From NCBI GenBank assembly GCA_030148365.1, contig JASBTO010000263.1:1-17587 (forward strand): a stretch of DNA of 17,587 nt, in the 5' to 3' direction. The stretch's first letter is position 1, and every line of letters starts with the position of its first letter. Made by a program: the position numbers and the translations under genes. The notes beneath the pieces are model-generated. The model searched no databases and was not told the DNA's origin. It was given only the letters and a program-made list of their open reading frames with translations. The stretch comes from Kangiellaceae bacterium (GTDB lineage Bacteria; Pseudomonadota; Gammaproteobacteria; Enterobacterales; Kangiellaceae). Of the stretch, positions 7,037 to 15,285 are shown piece by piece.

Positions 7037-8134
7037 TTAGCAGCGCGTGTAACCACCGGCTACACTGACTACCTTATTATTCAGTTCCAATAGTAGTAGC
7101 ATATTGGATACTACTTCAACTGAAAGTCCTGATCTTTTTACAATCTCATCCACGGATGTCGGATCAAAATCTATCTGCCTCAGCAGTTGCTCGTATTCCC
7201 GCCCAAGTTCAGTCCCCGAATCCTCAGCCGCCGCCGGTTCCGCTGGGGATTGACTGAAGGCTACCAACGCCGCCAACTCTTCCAGAATTTCTTCCGCCGT
7301 TTCCACCAGCTTGGCGCCCTGCTTGATAAGCTGATGACAGCCCCGGGCCAGCGGATTATGGATGGAGCCGGGCAGGGCAAAGACTTCACGGCCCTGTTCG
7401 CCCGCCAGCCGCGCGGTGATCAGGGAGCCGCTCTGGGTCGCGGCTTCCACGACCAGAGTGCCGAGACTGAGGCCGGAAATAATTCGGTTGCGGCGGGGAA
7501 ATTGCCCCCTTCGAACCCCCGTGCCGGGCGCGAATTCTGAAACCAGTGCGCCTTGCCCGGCTATCCGGTGAGCCAGATCCTTATGGCGGGCGGGATAGAC
7601 CCGATCCAGCCCGGTGCCGGCCACGGCGACGGTAGCGCCACCGGCATCGAGGGCCGCCTGGTGGGCGGCCCCGTCTATGCCAAGAGCCAGGCCGCTGGTT
7701 ATGGTGGCACCTGCCCGCGCCAACGCGGCGGCAAAATCCCGGGCATTGTTGGCGCCGGCGGGCGTCGGATTGCGGCTGCCGACAATAGCAATCTGGGGCG
7801 CGCAGAGGACCGCCGGATCGCCGTGTACAAAGAGCACAACCGGCGGGTCAGACAATTCTTTCAGCAGTCGGGGATAGGCCGGATCCGTTATCGGCAGCAA
7901 GTGCTTGTCGTCACTGTCGAGCCAGGCAAGGTCTGCCTTCGCCGTATCCCAGTCAGGTTTACGAAGCCTGTCGCGGGCAGTTTCAGAAAAGCCGAGCTCG
8001 GCGAGTTGCTTGCCTTTCATCGCAAACAGCTCGCCGATATCAGAAAAAACCGGCTCGGCGTCAAGCAGACGGCGGCCGGTTTCAGCGTTCAGACGAGAGA
8101 GTAGTACCCAGTATTTTGCGACTTCCTTGTCCAT
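7037..8134 (-). CDS. dprA: DNA-processing protein DprA
   Basis: DprA binds incoming single-stranded DNA and loads RecA during natural transformation; it is also kept by species not known to transform. The 365 residues show the three usual parts: an N-terminal helical SAM-like region (about 1-80), the extended Rossmann fold (about 90-285) with VGSRNPT (118-124), SGLALGIDGAAH (147-158), FPRRNRIISGL (212-222) and FALPGS (252-257), and a C-terminal winged-helix domain (about 315-365) with VDEIVKRSGLSVEVVSNMLL. It appears complete. ATG 8134 starts the protein at the family's usual distance from the Rossmann fold; the ribosome site is weak. The gene follows the LysM protein gene by 55 bases and precedes smg, a conserved order. 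No pilus or other competence gene is visible in the window. Confidence 0.96.
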   Translation of the reverse strand: MDKEVAKYWVLLSRLNAETGRRLLDAEPVFSDIGELFAMKGKQLAELGFSETARDRLRKPDWDTAKADLAWLDSDDKHLLPITDPAYPRLLKELSDPPVVLFVHGDPAVLCAPQIAIVGSRNPTPAGANNARDFAAALARAGATITSGLALGIDGAAHQAALDAGGATVAVAGTGLDRVYPARHKDLAHRIAGQGALVSEFAPGTGVRRGQFPRRNRIISGLSLGTLVVEAATQSGSLITARLAGEQGREVFALPGSIHNPLARGCHQLIKQGAKLVETAEEILEELAALVAFSQSPAEPAAAEDSGTELGREYEQLLRQIDFDPTSVDEIVKRSGLSVEVVSNMLLLLELNNKVVSVAGGYTRC

Positions 8135-8189
8135 ACCGTGTTTTCGCTTGTTTCAGGCGCGATGCCCCGGGCTCGCAAGCCGGAGATAG

Positions 8190-9275
8190 TCAGGGCGTGC
8201 GCGCTTTGTCCAGCAAGTGTATCGGGCGCGTGGCATTCATGACCAGCGCCAGACTGACCTTGTCAAAGGTGCGGAAAATCATCAGGGTGCCGGCTTCTTC
8301 GTCCGGCAGTTTGACGGACTCGCCGCCTTTGCCGCTGACGGATTTCCAGAATTCCTTGAAGGCGCCTTCCTTGTTGCGTTTGGTTGCGACCCGATCATGG
8401 ACCACTTCGCCGCGACGATAAACCGTCAACACGTGACCGGGCTCCATGCCGGCGTTGGCGCCCTTGTTGAGCACTACCACATTGTACTGACCAATCTGGG
8501 TGACTCCGCCATAGACGGAAATCAGGCTGGTTTCGACGTCGCGGTCCGGCGCACGCGGCACGAACACGGGTCGCAGCGGCTCCTGAATACGCGGGAAGGC
8601 AAAATCGCCGACCAGGACTTCCATCACCGACTCTTCAAGAGACACGGCGGCGGGATCACCCTGGGTATCGACGTTGCCATTGGCCAGATAGCGGGCTTCC
8701 TGGCCGAGCACTTCGCCGGTTTCCGGGTCCCGGTAGATCTCGCCTTTCCGGTAAAAGCCGAAGGCATTGGCGGTGTCCGTTCCGGCGCCGCGCACATAGA
8801 CCCGATCGCCGGCACCGGTGATCAGATGTTCACCGTCATTGGCGACCACATAGGGTGCGGCGTCAAAATCTTCCGGTCCGACAATAAGAGAATTGACCAG
8901 GAATGGCTTGATGATTTCCAGCGGGATGGTGGTAATCGCATCGCCTTCCGACAAAACCCGGGGACGGGGGGTCAGCTTGACCGTGCCGTTGGGCAAGGTA
9001 TTGCCGCGCACCAGACGGGGCTGGCCATCGACGTAGACCAGGGTCAGGACGTCGCCGGGGAAAATAAGGTGGGGATTATCCACTTGCGGATTCGCCTGCC
9101 AGATCTCCGGCCACAGCCAGGGATCGGTCAGGAACATTGCGGAGATATCCCACAGGGTGTCGCCTTTTTTGACAACGTAGAAATCCGGATGCTGGTCACG
9201 CAGCTCTGCCGCCTGCGCCATTCCCCCAAGCAATACTCCGGCGGATGCCGCCAGCGCGATCAGTGTCTTTTTCAT
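8190..9275 (-). CDS. Secreted LysM-domain protein
   Basis: A 361-residue exported protein. The first 22 residues form a clear Sec signal peptide ending AQA. A LysM domain follows (about 32-80), beginning FYVVKKGDTLWDIS and containing PEIWQANPQ and HLIFPGDVL; such domains bind N-acetylglucosamine polymers, including peptidoglycan. The remaining 280 residues are a conserved extension seen in the LysM proteins encoded beside dprA and def in gammaproteobacteria; its function is not known. There is no lipobox and no recognisable catalytic domain. ATG 9275 has GAGGG about 8 bases upstream. It is the first gene of the minus-strand block and diverges from def across 170 bases. Confidence 0.93.
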   Translation of the reverse strand: MKKTLIALAASAGVLLGGMAQAAELRDQHPDFYVVKKGDTLWDISAMFLTDPWLWPEIWQANPQVDNPHLIFPGDVLTLVYVDGQPRLVRGNTLPNGTVKLTPRPRVLSEGDAITTIPLEIIKPFLVNSLIVGPEDFDAAPYVVANDGEHLITGAGDRVYVRGAGTDTANAFGFYRKGEIYRDPETGEVLGQEARYLANGNVDTQGDPAAVSLEESVMEVLVGDFAFPRIQEPLRPVFVPRAPDRDVETSLISVYGGVTQIGQYNVVVLNKGANAGMEPGHVLTVYRRGEVVHDRVATKRNKEGAFKEFWKSVSGKGGESVKLPDEEAGTLMIFRTFDKVSLALVMNATRPIHLLDKARTP

Positions 9276-9445
9276 AGGAGCCCTCTAAGTGCGGAGACCT
9301 TTATATTTATTGCTTGCCGGATAATAACCGGATCAGATTAAGCTGAAAACCGGAAATAATCGTGGTCAAGCGGTTGTTATATTGATTATGATCATCATCT
9401 TATCAGCATTTATCCGGTGTTTACGACAACCTTCTTCACACTTCT
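9276..9445. promoter_or_regulatory. Divergent control region between lysM gene and def
   Basis: This 170-base AT-rich stretch must hold promoters in both directions. For the minus strand an A/T-rich TATAAA-like element lies about 30 bases before the LysM gene. Repeated CCGG elements are present: CCGGATAA at 9317, CCGGATCA at 9328 and CCGGAAAT at 9350, spaced 11 and 22 bases apart, plus the inverted copy TTATCCGG at 9410-9417. The 11-base spacing would place the three direct copies on one face of the helix. This could be an operator, but I know of no regulator with this site. Confidence 0.45.
9363..9392 (+). promoter_or_regulatory. Candidate sigma-70 promoter for def-fmt-rsmB
   Basis: TGGTCA (9363-9368, 4 of 6) and TATGAT (9387-9392, 5 of 6) are separated by 18 bases, putting transcription start near 9399 and leaving a leader of about 47 bases before def. 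The surrounding AT-richness is supportive; the -35 match is moderate. Confidence 0.35.
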
Positions 9446-9949
9446 ATGACTTTATTAACCATTTTGGAATACCCGGATCCACGCCTGCGCACCAAGGCCG
9501 AACCGATTACGGAATTTGATGACCAGCTGCAAAGCATGATCGATCGCATGTTCGAAACCATGTATGCGGCGCCCGGGATCGGTCTGGCAGCCTCACAGGT
9601 CGACTATCATAAGCGACTGATTACTATCGATGTTTCAGAAGATGGCAATGAACCCATGGTGCTCATCAATCCGGAAATCATCGAACTCCGCGGCGTCGAG
9701 GAAATGGAAGAGGGTTGCCTTTCCTTTCCCGGCGTCTACGCCAAGGTGCAGCGCGCCAACGAGATCCGGGTCAAGGCACTCGATCGAAATGGTGAGCCTT
9801 TTGAAATTGACACCGGCGATCTCCTGGCCGTCTGCATCCAGCACGAGATAGACCATCTTAACGGCAAATTGTTTGTCGACTACCTGTCATCCCTGAAACG
9901 GGAGCGGATCCGCAAAAAACTCGAAAAACAGCAAAAGCAGTCGGCCTGA
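9446..9949 (+). CDS. def: Peptide deformylase
   Basis: Removes the N-formyl group from nascent proteins using a bound divalent metal, usually Fe2+. The 167 residues contain all three family motifs: GIGLAAS (44-50), EEGCLSFPG (88-96) with metal ligand C91, and QHEIDHLNG (132-140) with ligands H133 and H137 and catalytic E134. ATG 9446 gives the standard N-terminus (MTLLTILEYPDPRLR). No Shine-Dalgarno-like sequence lies in the 15 bases before it, which read as a C/T-rich run. It is the first gene of the plus-strand block; fmt begins 4 bases after its stop, so removal and addition of the formyl group are made from one message. Confidence 0.97.
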   Translation: MTLLTILEYPDPRLRTKAEPITEFDDQLQSMIDRMFETMYAAPGIGLAASQVDYHKRLITIDVSEDGNEPMVLINPEIIELRGVEEMEEGCLSFPGVYAKVQRANEIRVKALDRNGEPFEIDTGDLLAVCIQHEIDHLNGKLFVDYLSSLKRERIRKKLEKQQKQSA

Positions 9950-9953
9950 CGCC

Positions 9954-10946
9954 ATGGCCAGCTCCTACGGCGAGACCCCTGATCCCCTCAGGATCGTATT
10001 CGCCGGCACCCCTGAATTTGCCGCGACCAGCCTGGCGGCCCTGCTCGATAGCCGCCATCCGGTCCTCGCGGCCTACACTCAGCCGGATCGCAAGGCCGGT
10101 CGCGGCAAGAAACTGACCGCCAGTCCGGTCAAGCAGCTCGCCCTCGAGCACGGCGTCCCCGTCGAACAGCCCGTCAACTTTCGGAATGAAGCGGATGTGG
10201 CCCGCCTCGCCGACTATCGCCCCGATGTCATGGTGGTCGCCGCCTACGGCCTGTTGCTGCCACCCTCGGTGCTGGCAGTGCCCCGCCTCGGCTGTATCAA
10301 TGTTCATGCCTCCCTGTTGCCCCGCTGGCGCGGTGCTGCGCCCATCCACCGGGCTCTCGAAGCGGGGGACAAGGAAACCGGCATCACCATCATGCAAATG
10401 GATGCCGGTCTCGATACCGGCGCCATGTTGCTGAAAAAATCCCTGCCCATCGGGCCCCGTGAGACAGGCGGCAGCCTGCATGATCAACTTGCCGTCCTGG
10501 GCGGGGAATTGCTGGCCTCGGCGCTGGAAAGTCTCGCTGAAGGCGCGCTTGCCGGCGAGCCCCAGGACGAGCGAAATGCCACCTATGCCCGCAAACTCGA
10601 CAAGACCGAAGCCCGGATTAACTGGCAGCAGGATGCCGGGCAACTGGCGCGCCGCATCCGGGCGTTCAATCCCTGGCCGGTGTGCTCGACTACCGCCGCC
10701 GACCAGGTGCTCCGTATTTGGGAGGCCGAAACCATCGAGACACAAGCTACCGAACAGGCGGGGAGTGCGCCCGGCACGATTGTTTCAGCCGACAAAGCAG
10801 GCATTCTGGTAAATACCGGCGCAGGCTTGCTTCGACTCCTCCGGGTCCAATTGCCCGGTAGCAAACCGATGGCGGTTGCGGATTTGCTCAACTCCCGGCG
10901 CGACTGGTTTGTACCCGGCACCGTGCTCGGGCTGCAAAAATCCTGA
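9954..10946 (+). CDS. fmt: Methionyl-tRNA formyltransferase
   Basis: Transfers a formyl group from 10-formyltetrahydrofolate to the methionine on initiator tRNA. At 330 residues it has the usual two parts: an N-terminal Rossmann-like catalytic domain with RIVFAGTPEFAA (13-24), CINVHASLLPRWRGAAPI (114-131) with the catalytic N116 and H118, and GLDTG with D154; and a C-terminal tRNA-binding barrel (about 215-320). The N-terminus is about 8 residues longer than in E. coli, matching the +8 offset of the catalytic residues, so ATG 9954 is acceptable. It lies 4 bases after def and 13 bases before rsmB. Confidence 0.97.
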   Translation: MASSYGETPDPLRIVFAGTPEFAATSLAALLDSRHPVLAAYTQPDRKAGRGKKLTASPVKQLALEHGVPVEQPVNFRNEADVARLADYRPDVMVVAAYGLLLPPSVLAVPRLGCINVHASLLPRWRGAAPIHRALEAGDKETGITIMQMDAGLDTGAMLLKKSLPIGPRETGGSLHDQLAVLGGELLASALESLAEGALAGEPQDERNATYARKLDKTEARINWQQDAGQLARRIRAFNPWPVCSTTAADQVLRIWEAETIETQATEQAGSAPGTIVSADKAGILVNTGAGLLRLLRVQLPGSKPMAVADLLNSRRDWFVPGTVLGLQKS

Positions 10947-10959
10947 TGGCTACAGACTG

Positions 10960-12285
10960 ATGAGCCAACCGCCTCGTGCCTTTGCCGCCCGCGCGCTGCA
11001 TGCCATCGCCCATGGCGGCAAGTCCGCCAGCGATCTGCTGGCCGGGCCTGATCAAGTCGCGGAGGCGGACCGGCCGTTGGCAAAAGAGTTGGTGCTCGGC
11101 AGTTGTCGCTACTACTTCCGGCTTGACGCCATCGCCCGGCAATTGCTCGCAAAGCCCTTGAAAAACAAGGATCTGGACGTCCACTGCCTGTTGCTAATCG
11201 GTCTGTACCAATTGCTGTACACCCGGGTGCCGCCACACGCTGCCCTGTCAGAAACCGTCAACGCCACCCGCGCGCTCAAAAAGCCCTGGGCGAAAAACCT
11301 GATCAACGGGGTATTGCGGAATTTTCAGCGCAACCAGGATCGCCTGCTCGGGCAGGCGGATCAGGATCCGGCGACCCGGACCGCCCATCCGGACTGGCTC
11401 TATCAGCGTCTGGCACAAGCCTGGCCAGCCAGACTTGAGGACATCGTCGACGCCAACAATGCACGGGCGCCCATGACCTTGCGGGTCAATCTGGCGACCA
11501 CGACTCGCGAACAGTTTCTGCAGGCGCTCGACACAGAGGGTTTGCCGGCAAGTGCCCACGCTGCCGTCGCCACGGCCGTCGTGCTCGACCAGCCGGCACC
11601 CGTGTCCAGCCTGCCGGGTTTTGCCGATGGCCGGGTATCGGTACAGGATGCCGCCGCCCAACTCGCCGCACCCCTGCTGGCGCCGGCGGCCGGTGAGCGG
11701 GTGCTGGACGCCTGCGCTGCACCGGGCGGCAAATCCGCCCATCTGCTGGAAAGCGTGGCGGGAAAGCTGGCCTTGGTCTGCGTGGAAAAAGATCCGCAGC
11801 GCAGTGAGCGCATTACGGAAACGCTTGAGCGACTCGGCTATGATGCCGAAGTCATCAGCGCCGACGCCCTCGACCCGGAGTGGCGCCAGGGCCGACGTTT
11901 TGATCGCATTCTGCTGGATGCGCCTTGCTCGGCCACCGGCGTGATCCGCCGCCACCCGGACATCAAACTGCTGCGCCGGAATTCCGATATCGACACGCTC
12001 GTTGCCCTGCAGGCGCAACTGTTGGACAGCCTGTGGCGGGATCTCGAGCCTGGCGGCACGCTACTCTACGCCACCTGCTCCATCCTGCCCGAGGAAAACC
12101 GGCAGCAGATTGAGGCTTTCCTGACCCGCACGTCCGATGCCCGGGAAAGCATGATCGATCTGGGTCTGGACGGCACCGACGATACAGGCCCCGGCCTGCA
12201 AATCCTGCCCGGGCAGATGGACATGGACGGCTTTTACTATGCCCGTCTCGTCAAACAGGCTCTGGATGACGATAAAAAACTTTAG
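10960..12285 (+). CDS. rsmB: 16S rRNA (cytosine-967-C5)-methyltransferase
   Basis: Methylates C967 of 16S rRNA with S-adenosylmethionine. The 441 residues comprise an N-terminal NusB-like RNA-binding domain (about 1-140) with ARALHAIAHGG and LLIGLYQLLYTRVPPHAALSET, and a C-terminal methyltransferase domain: VLDACAAPGGKSAHLLE (SAM binding), DAPCSATGVIRRHPD with C323, and ATCSILPEEN with C373, the attacking cysteine. These two cysteines sit within two positions of those in the E. coli enzyme. The frame is open from 10876, but that part lies in fmt; ATG 10960 gives the family N-terminus. Its ribosome site is weak, so coupling to fmt across 13 bases is likely. Confidence 0.96.
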   Translation: MSQPPRAFAARALHAIAHGGKSASDLLAGPDQVAEADRPLAKELVLGSCRYYFRLDAIARQLLAKPLKNKDLDVHCLLLIGLYQLLYTRVPPHAALSETVNATRALKKPWAKNLINGVLRNFQRNQDRLLGQADQDPATRTAHPDWLYQRLAQAWPARLEDIVDANNARAPMTLRVNLATTTREQFLQALDTEGLPASAHAAVATAVVLDQPAPVSSLPGFADGRVSVQDAAAQLAAPLLAPAAGERVLDACAAPGGKSAHLLESVAGKLALVCVEKDPQRSERITETLERLGYDAEVISADALDPEWRQGRRFDRILLDAPCSATGVIRRHPDIKLLRRNSDIDTLVALQAQLLDSLWRDLEPGGTLLYATCSILPEENRQQIEAFLTRTSDARESMIDLGLDGTDDTGPGLQILPGQMDMDGFYYARLVKQALDDDKKL

Positions 12286-12319
12286 AAATGACCCGGTGAG
12301 GGGTAGCATAGGGCAAGCA

Positions 12320-12338
12320 TCAGACACGAACTGTCTGA
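12320..12338 (+). terminator. Weak hairpin between rsmB and trkA
   Basis: TCAGACA (12320-12326) and TGTCTGA (12332-12338) form a 7-bp stem with a 5-base loop. Only ATTTCC follows, so it is a poor intrinsic terminator. It lies in the 81-base gap between rsmB and trkA and could cause partial termination or mark RNA processing. Confidence 0.3.
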
Positions 12339-12366
12339 ATTTCCTGATAAATCAGCATAATAAGTT

Positions 12367-13740
12367 ATGAAAATCATTATTCTCGGCGCGGGGCAGGTTG
12401 GCAGTACGCTGGCCATGAATCTCACCGGAGAAGACAATGACATCACACTGATTGATACCGACGCCAAGCGGCTGCGTGAACTTCAGGATCATCTGGATCT
12501 GCGCACCATCGTCGGCCATGGCGCCTTTCCGAATATTCTCTACCGGGCCGGGGCTGAAGATGCCGACATGCTGGTGGCCGTGACCGACAGCGACGAAGTC
12601 AATATGACCGCCTGCCAGGTGGCCTACAGCCTGTTTCATACCCCCGCACGAATTGCCCGTATCCGGGCGCCGAGCTATCTCGCGTTTCCGCAATTGTTCA
12701 ACAGCGACAATATGCCCGTTGACGTCGTGATCAGCCCCGAGCAACTGGTCACCGATTACATTACCCGGCTGGTAGAAACGCCGGGGGCAGTACAGGTGCT
12801 GGACTTTGCCAAAGGCCTGGTGCGGCTGGTCGCGGTGCGCGCCTTCTACGGCGGCCCCCTGGTCGGCAGCGCCCTGTCGACGCTCCGGGATCACATGCCC
12901 AATATCGACACCCGGGTCGCCGCCATTTTCCGCCGGGGCAAACCCATAGTTCCGACCGGCGAGACCGTCATCGAGGCAGACGACGAAGTCTTCTTCCTCG
13001 CGGCCCGGCAGCACATCCGCTCGGTGATGAGTGAGTTGCAACGCCTCGAGTCGGACTACCAGCGGGTCATGATTGCCGGCGGCGGCCACATTGGCGCCGG
13101 GCTCGCCAAGGCGTTGGAGGACAAGGTTCAGGTCAAGATTATTGAACGCAATCCGAAGCGGGCCCTGGAGCTGGCCGACCGGCTGCACAATTCGGTGGTC
13201 CTGCAAGGCGATGCCTCGGACGAGGACATGCTCAACGACGAGAATATCGAGGATTTTGACGTCTATATCGCCGTCACCAACGACGATGAAGCCAATATCA
13301 TGTCGGCGATGCTCGCCAAGCGCATGGGGGCCAGCAAGACCATGGTCCTGATCAACCGACCGGCCTATGTCGATCTGGTGCAGGGCGGTGAAATTGATAT
13401 CGCCATCTCGCCCCAGCAAATCACCATCGGCAGCCTGCTGACCCACGTACGTCGCGGCCATGTGTCCAACGTCTACTCCCTGCGCCGGGGCGCGGCCGAA
13501 GCCATTGAAGCGGTGGCCAAGGGCAACGAGCAGACCTCTCGCGTGGTCGGCCGGGCCATTGGTGATGTGCCGCTGCCGCCCGGAACGACCATTGGCGCCA
13601 TCGTGCGGGACGATGCGGTGCTGATTGCCCACGACAATGTCGTCATCCAGGAAGATGATCACGTCATCCTGTTCCTGGTCGACAAGTCCTACATTCATGA
13701 CGTGGAGCGCCTGTTCCAGGTCGCGGTTGCCTACTTCTAG
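12367..13740 (+). CDS. trkA: Trk system K+ uptake regulator TrkA
   Basis: A peripheral inner-membrane protein that binds nucleotides and controls K+ flow through TrkH. The 457 residues are two tandem RCK units. The first starts MKIIILGAGQVGS with GxGxxG at 7-12 and the acidic residue of LIDTD at the end of strand 2; the second has IAGGGHIGAG with GxGxxG at 238-243 and IIERN. Each is followed by a TrkA-C lobe (for example ETVIEADDEVFFLA and DNVVIQEDDHVILFLV). The start is ATG 12367; only a weak AATAAG precedes it. A CATAAT hexamer at 12356-12361 is too close to the ATG for a normal leader. It is followed by its partner trkH after 67 bases. Confidence 0.97.
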   Translation: MKIIILGAGQVGSTLAMNLTGEDNDITLIDTDAKRLRELQDHLDLRTIVGHGAFPNILYRAGAEDADMLVAVTDSDEVNMTACQVAYSLFHTPARIARIRAPSYLAFPQLFNSDNMPVDVVISPEQLVTDYITRLVETPGAVQVLDFAKGLVRLVAVRAFYGGPLVGSALSTLRDHMPNIDTRVAAIFRRGKPIVPTGETVIEADDEVFFLAARQHIRSVMSELQRLESDYQRVMIAGGGHIGAGLAKALEDKVQVKIIERNPKRALELADRLHNSVVLQGDASDEDMLNDENIEDFDVYIAVTNDDEANIMSAMLAKRMGASKTMVLINRPAYVDLVQGGEIDIAISPQQITIGSLLTHVRRGHVSNVYSLRRGAAEAIEAVAKGNEQTSRVVGRAIGDVPLPPGTTIGAIVRDDAVLIAHDNVVIQEDDHVILFLVDKSYIHDVERLFQVAVAYF

Positions 13741-13807
13741 TGTCTTTCCCGTCGCCCGCCGCTGTCGTTTGCCAGTCCCCTGAAGCCGGGGGCGGGGAGC
13801 GCTAACC

Positions 13808-15256
13808 ATGCAATTCGCCACCATTTTCCGGATCCTCGGCATCCTGTTGCTACTGTTCAGCCTGACCATGGTGCCCCCGGGCATAGTCGCCATGATTTAC
13901 AAGGATGGCGGCGGCGTTGCCTTCACCCTGACCTTCATGGTCGCCATCATTACCGGCCTGATCCTGTACCTGCCCCGGCGCCACGCCCGCGCCGAGCTGA
14001 AGATCCGGGACGGCTTCTTTATTGTGGTCCTGTTCTGGACGGTGCTGAGCCTGTATGGCGCACTGCCTCTGCTGTTGGTCGAACAACCCCAACTGGGGAT
14101 CGCCGACGCCGTCTTTGAGGCCTTTTCCGGGATCACCACCACCGGCGCCACGGTGATCGTCGGGCTCGACGAATTACCCCATGCCGTACTCTGGTACCGG
14201 CAACAACTCCAGTGGCTGGGCGGCATGGGTATTATCGTGCTGGCGGTTGCCATCCTGCCCATGCTGGGCGTCGGCGGTATGCAGTTGTACCGGGCGGAAA
14301 CCCCGGGGCCGATCAAGGACGCAAAACTGACGCCTCGCATTGCCGGAACCGCCAAGGCGCTCTGGTACATCTATTTGGGCATGACGGTGGCCTGCGCGAT
14401 CAGCTACTGGCTAGCGGGCATGAATGCCTTCGATGCCATCGGGCACAGCTTTTCCACCGTGGCCATCGGCGGCTTCTCCACCCATGACGCGAGTATCGGC
14501 TATTTCGCCTCTACCCGCATTGAAATGATTTGCACCCTGTTCATGCTTATCGCCGGCGTCAATTTCTCGATCCACTATCTGGCGGTACAACGACTGAATT
14601 TCGGCCCCTATTTCAAGGATCCGGAATTCAAGGCCTACCTCTTTGTACTGGTCGCCATCACCCTGCTGTGCGCGCTGGTGCTGCTGGTCTCCGGCGGCTA
14701 TCCCTTCGCCGAATCCTTCACCAAGGCGCTGTTCCACGCCGTGTCCATCGGCACCACCACCGGCTTTTCCACGACCGATTACTACTTCTGGCCCAGTTTG
14801 TTACCGGTCATTCTGCTGTTTACCAGTTTTATCGGTGGTTGTGCCGGCTCGACCGGCGGCGGCATCAAGGTGATACGGATTTTGCTGCTGTTCAAGCAGG
14901 GCATGCGAGAGATCCGCCGGCTGGTGCATCCTAACGGCGTCTTCGTGATCAAACTGGGCAAGGGCACGGTATCCGAGCGCGTGATCCAGGCGGTGTGGGG
15001 GTTCTTCGCTGCCTATGTCGTACTGTTCAGCTTGTTGCTGCTGATATTGATGGCAGACGGCATGGATCAGGTCACCGCATTCTCCGCGGTCGCGGCCTGC
15101 ATGAACAATCTCGGGCCCGGCCTTGGCGACGTCGCGCTCAACTATGCCAATGTGTCGGATCTCGGCAAATGGGTCCTGTCCTTTGCCATGCTTCTCGGCC
15201 GGCTGGAGATTTTCACCTTGCTGGTACTTTTCACACCAACCTTCTGGCGGCGCTGA
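13808..15256 (+). CDS. trkH: Trk system K+ uptake protein TrkH
   Basis: An integral inner-membrane K+ translocation subunit of 482 residues, the normal length. The four pore-loop selectivity filters of the SKT superfamily are visible in order: ITTTGATV (109-116), STVAIGGFS (216-224), TTTGFST (316-322) and NNLGPGLG (433-440). Many hydrophobic helices surround them, and the conserved GGCAGSTGGG (343-352) lies between filters three and four. ATG 13808 has a good ribosome site GGGGAG (13794-13799), 8 bases away. In the gap after trkA, CCCGCC (13755-13760) could pair with GGCGGG (13791-13796) and partly hide that site, a possible but untested translation brake. The gene converges on the lipoprotein gene after 29 bases. 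Confidence 0.97.
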   Translation: MQFATIFRILGILLLLFSLTMVPPGIVAMIYKDGGGVAFTLTFMVAIITGLILYLPRRHARAELKIRDGFFIVVLFWTVLSLYGALPLLLVEQPQLGIADAVFEAFSGITTTGATVIVGLDELPHAVLWYRQQLQWLGGMGIIVLAVAILPMLGVGGMQLYRAETPGPIKDAKLTPRIAGTAKALWYIYLGMTVACAISYWLAGMNAFDAIGHSFSTVAIGGFSTHDASIGYFASTRIEMICTLFMLIAGVNFSIHYLAVQRLNFGPYFKDPEFKAYLFVLVAITLLCALVLLVSGGYPFAESFTKALFHAVSIGTTTGFSTTDYYFWPSLLPVILLFTSFIGGCAGSTGGGIKVIRILLLFKQGMREIRRLVHPNGVFVIKLGKGTVSERVIQAVWGFFAAYVVLFSLLLLILMADGMDQVTAFSAVAACMNNLGPGLGDVALNYANVSDLGKWVLSFAMLLGRLEIFTLLVLFTPTFWRR

Positions 15257-15285
15257 CCCTCCGCTGCGAATTTATCCGCCTCCGC

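Noticed and set aside
7008..7093. AAAGGAGG directly followed by an ATG and a 25-codon frame on the plus strand
   Set aside because: There is no spacing between the ribosome-site-like sequence and the ATG, and the frame lies antisense to the end of dprA with no promoter seen. Probably chance.
7037..8134. DprA as a sign of a competence or defence island
   Set aside because: dprA is here in its standard housekeeping position between the LysM gene and smg; no pilus, uptake, nuclease or phage genes accompany it.
8217..9341. A 374-codon open frame on the plus strand opposite the LysM protein gene
   Set aside because: No recognisable motif or ribosome site; the minus-strand frame has a signal peptide, a LysM domain and a good ribosome site.
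12356..12367. CATAAT just before trkA as a promoter giving a leaderless message
   Set aside because: The hexamer matches at 5 of 6, but no acceptable -35 or TGn extension lies upstream; the AT-rich bases are as likely to be a simple ribosome-entry region.
12352..13893. A 513-codon open frame on the minus strand opposite trkA
   Set aside because: It mirrors trkA codon by codon, its translation shows no family motif, and trkA is complete and convincing on the plus strand. Long antisense frames are common in GC-rich genes.
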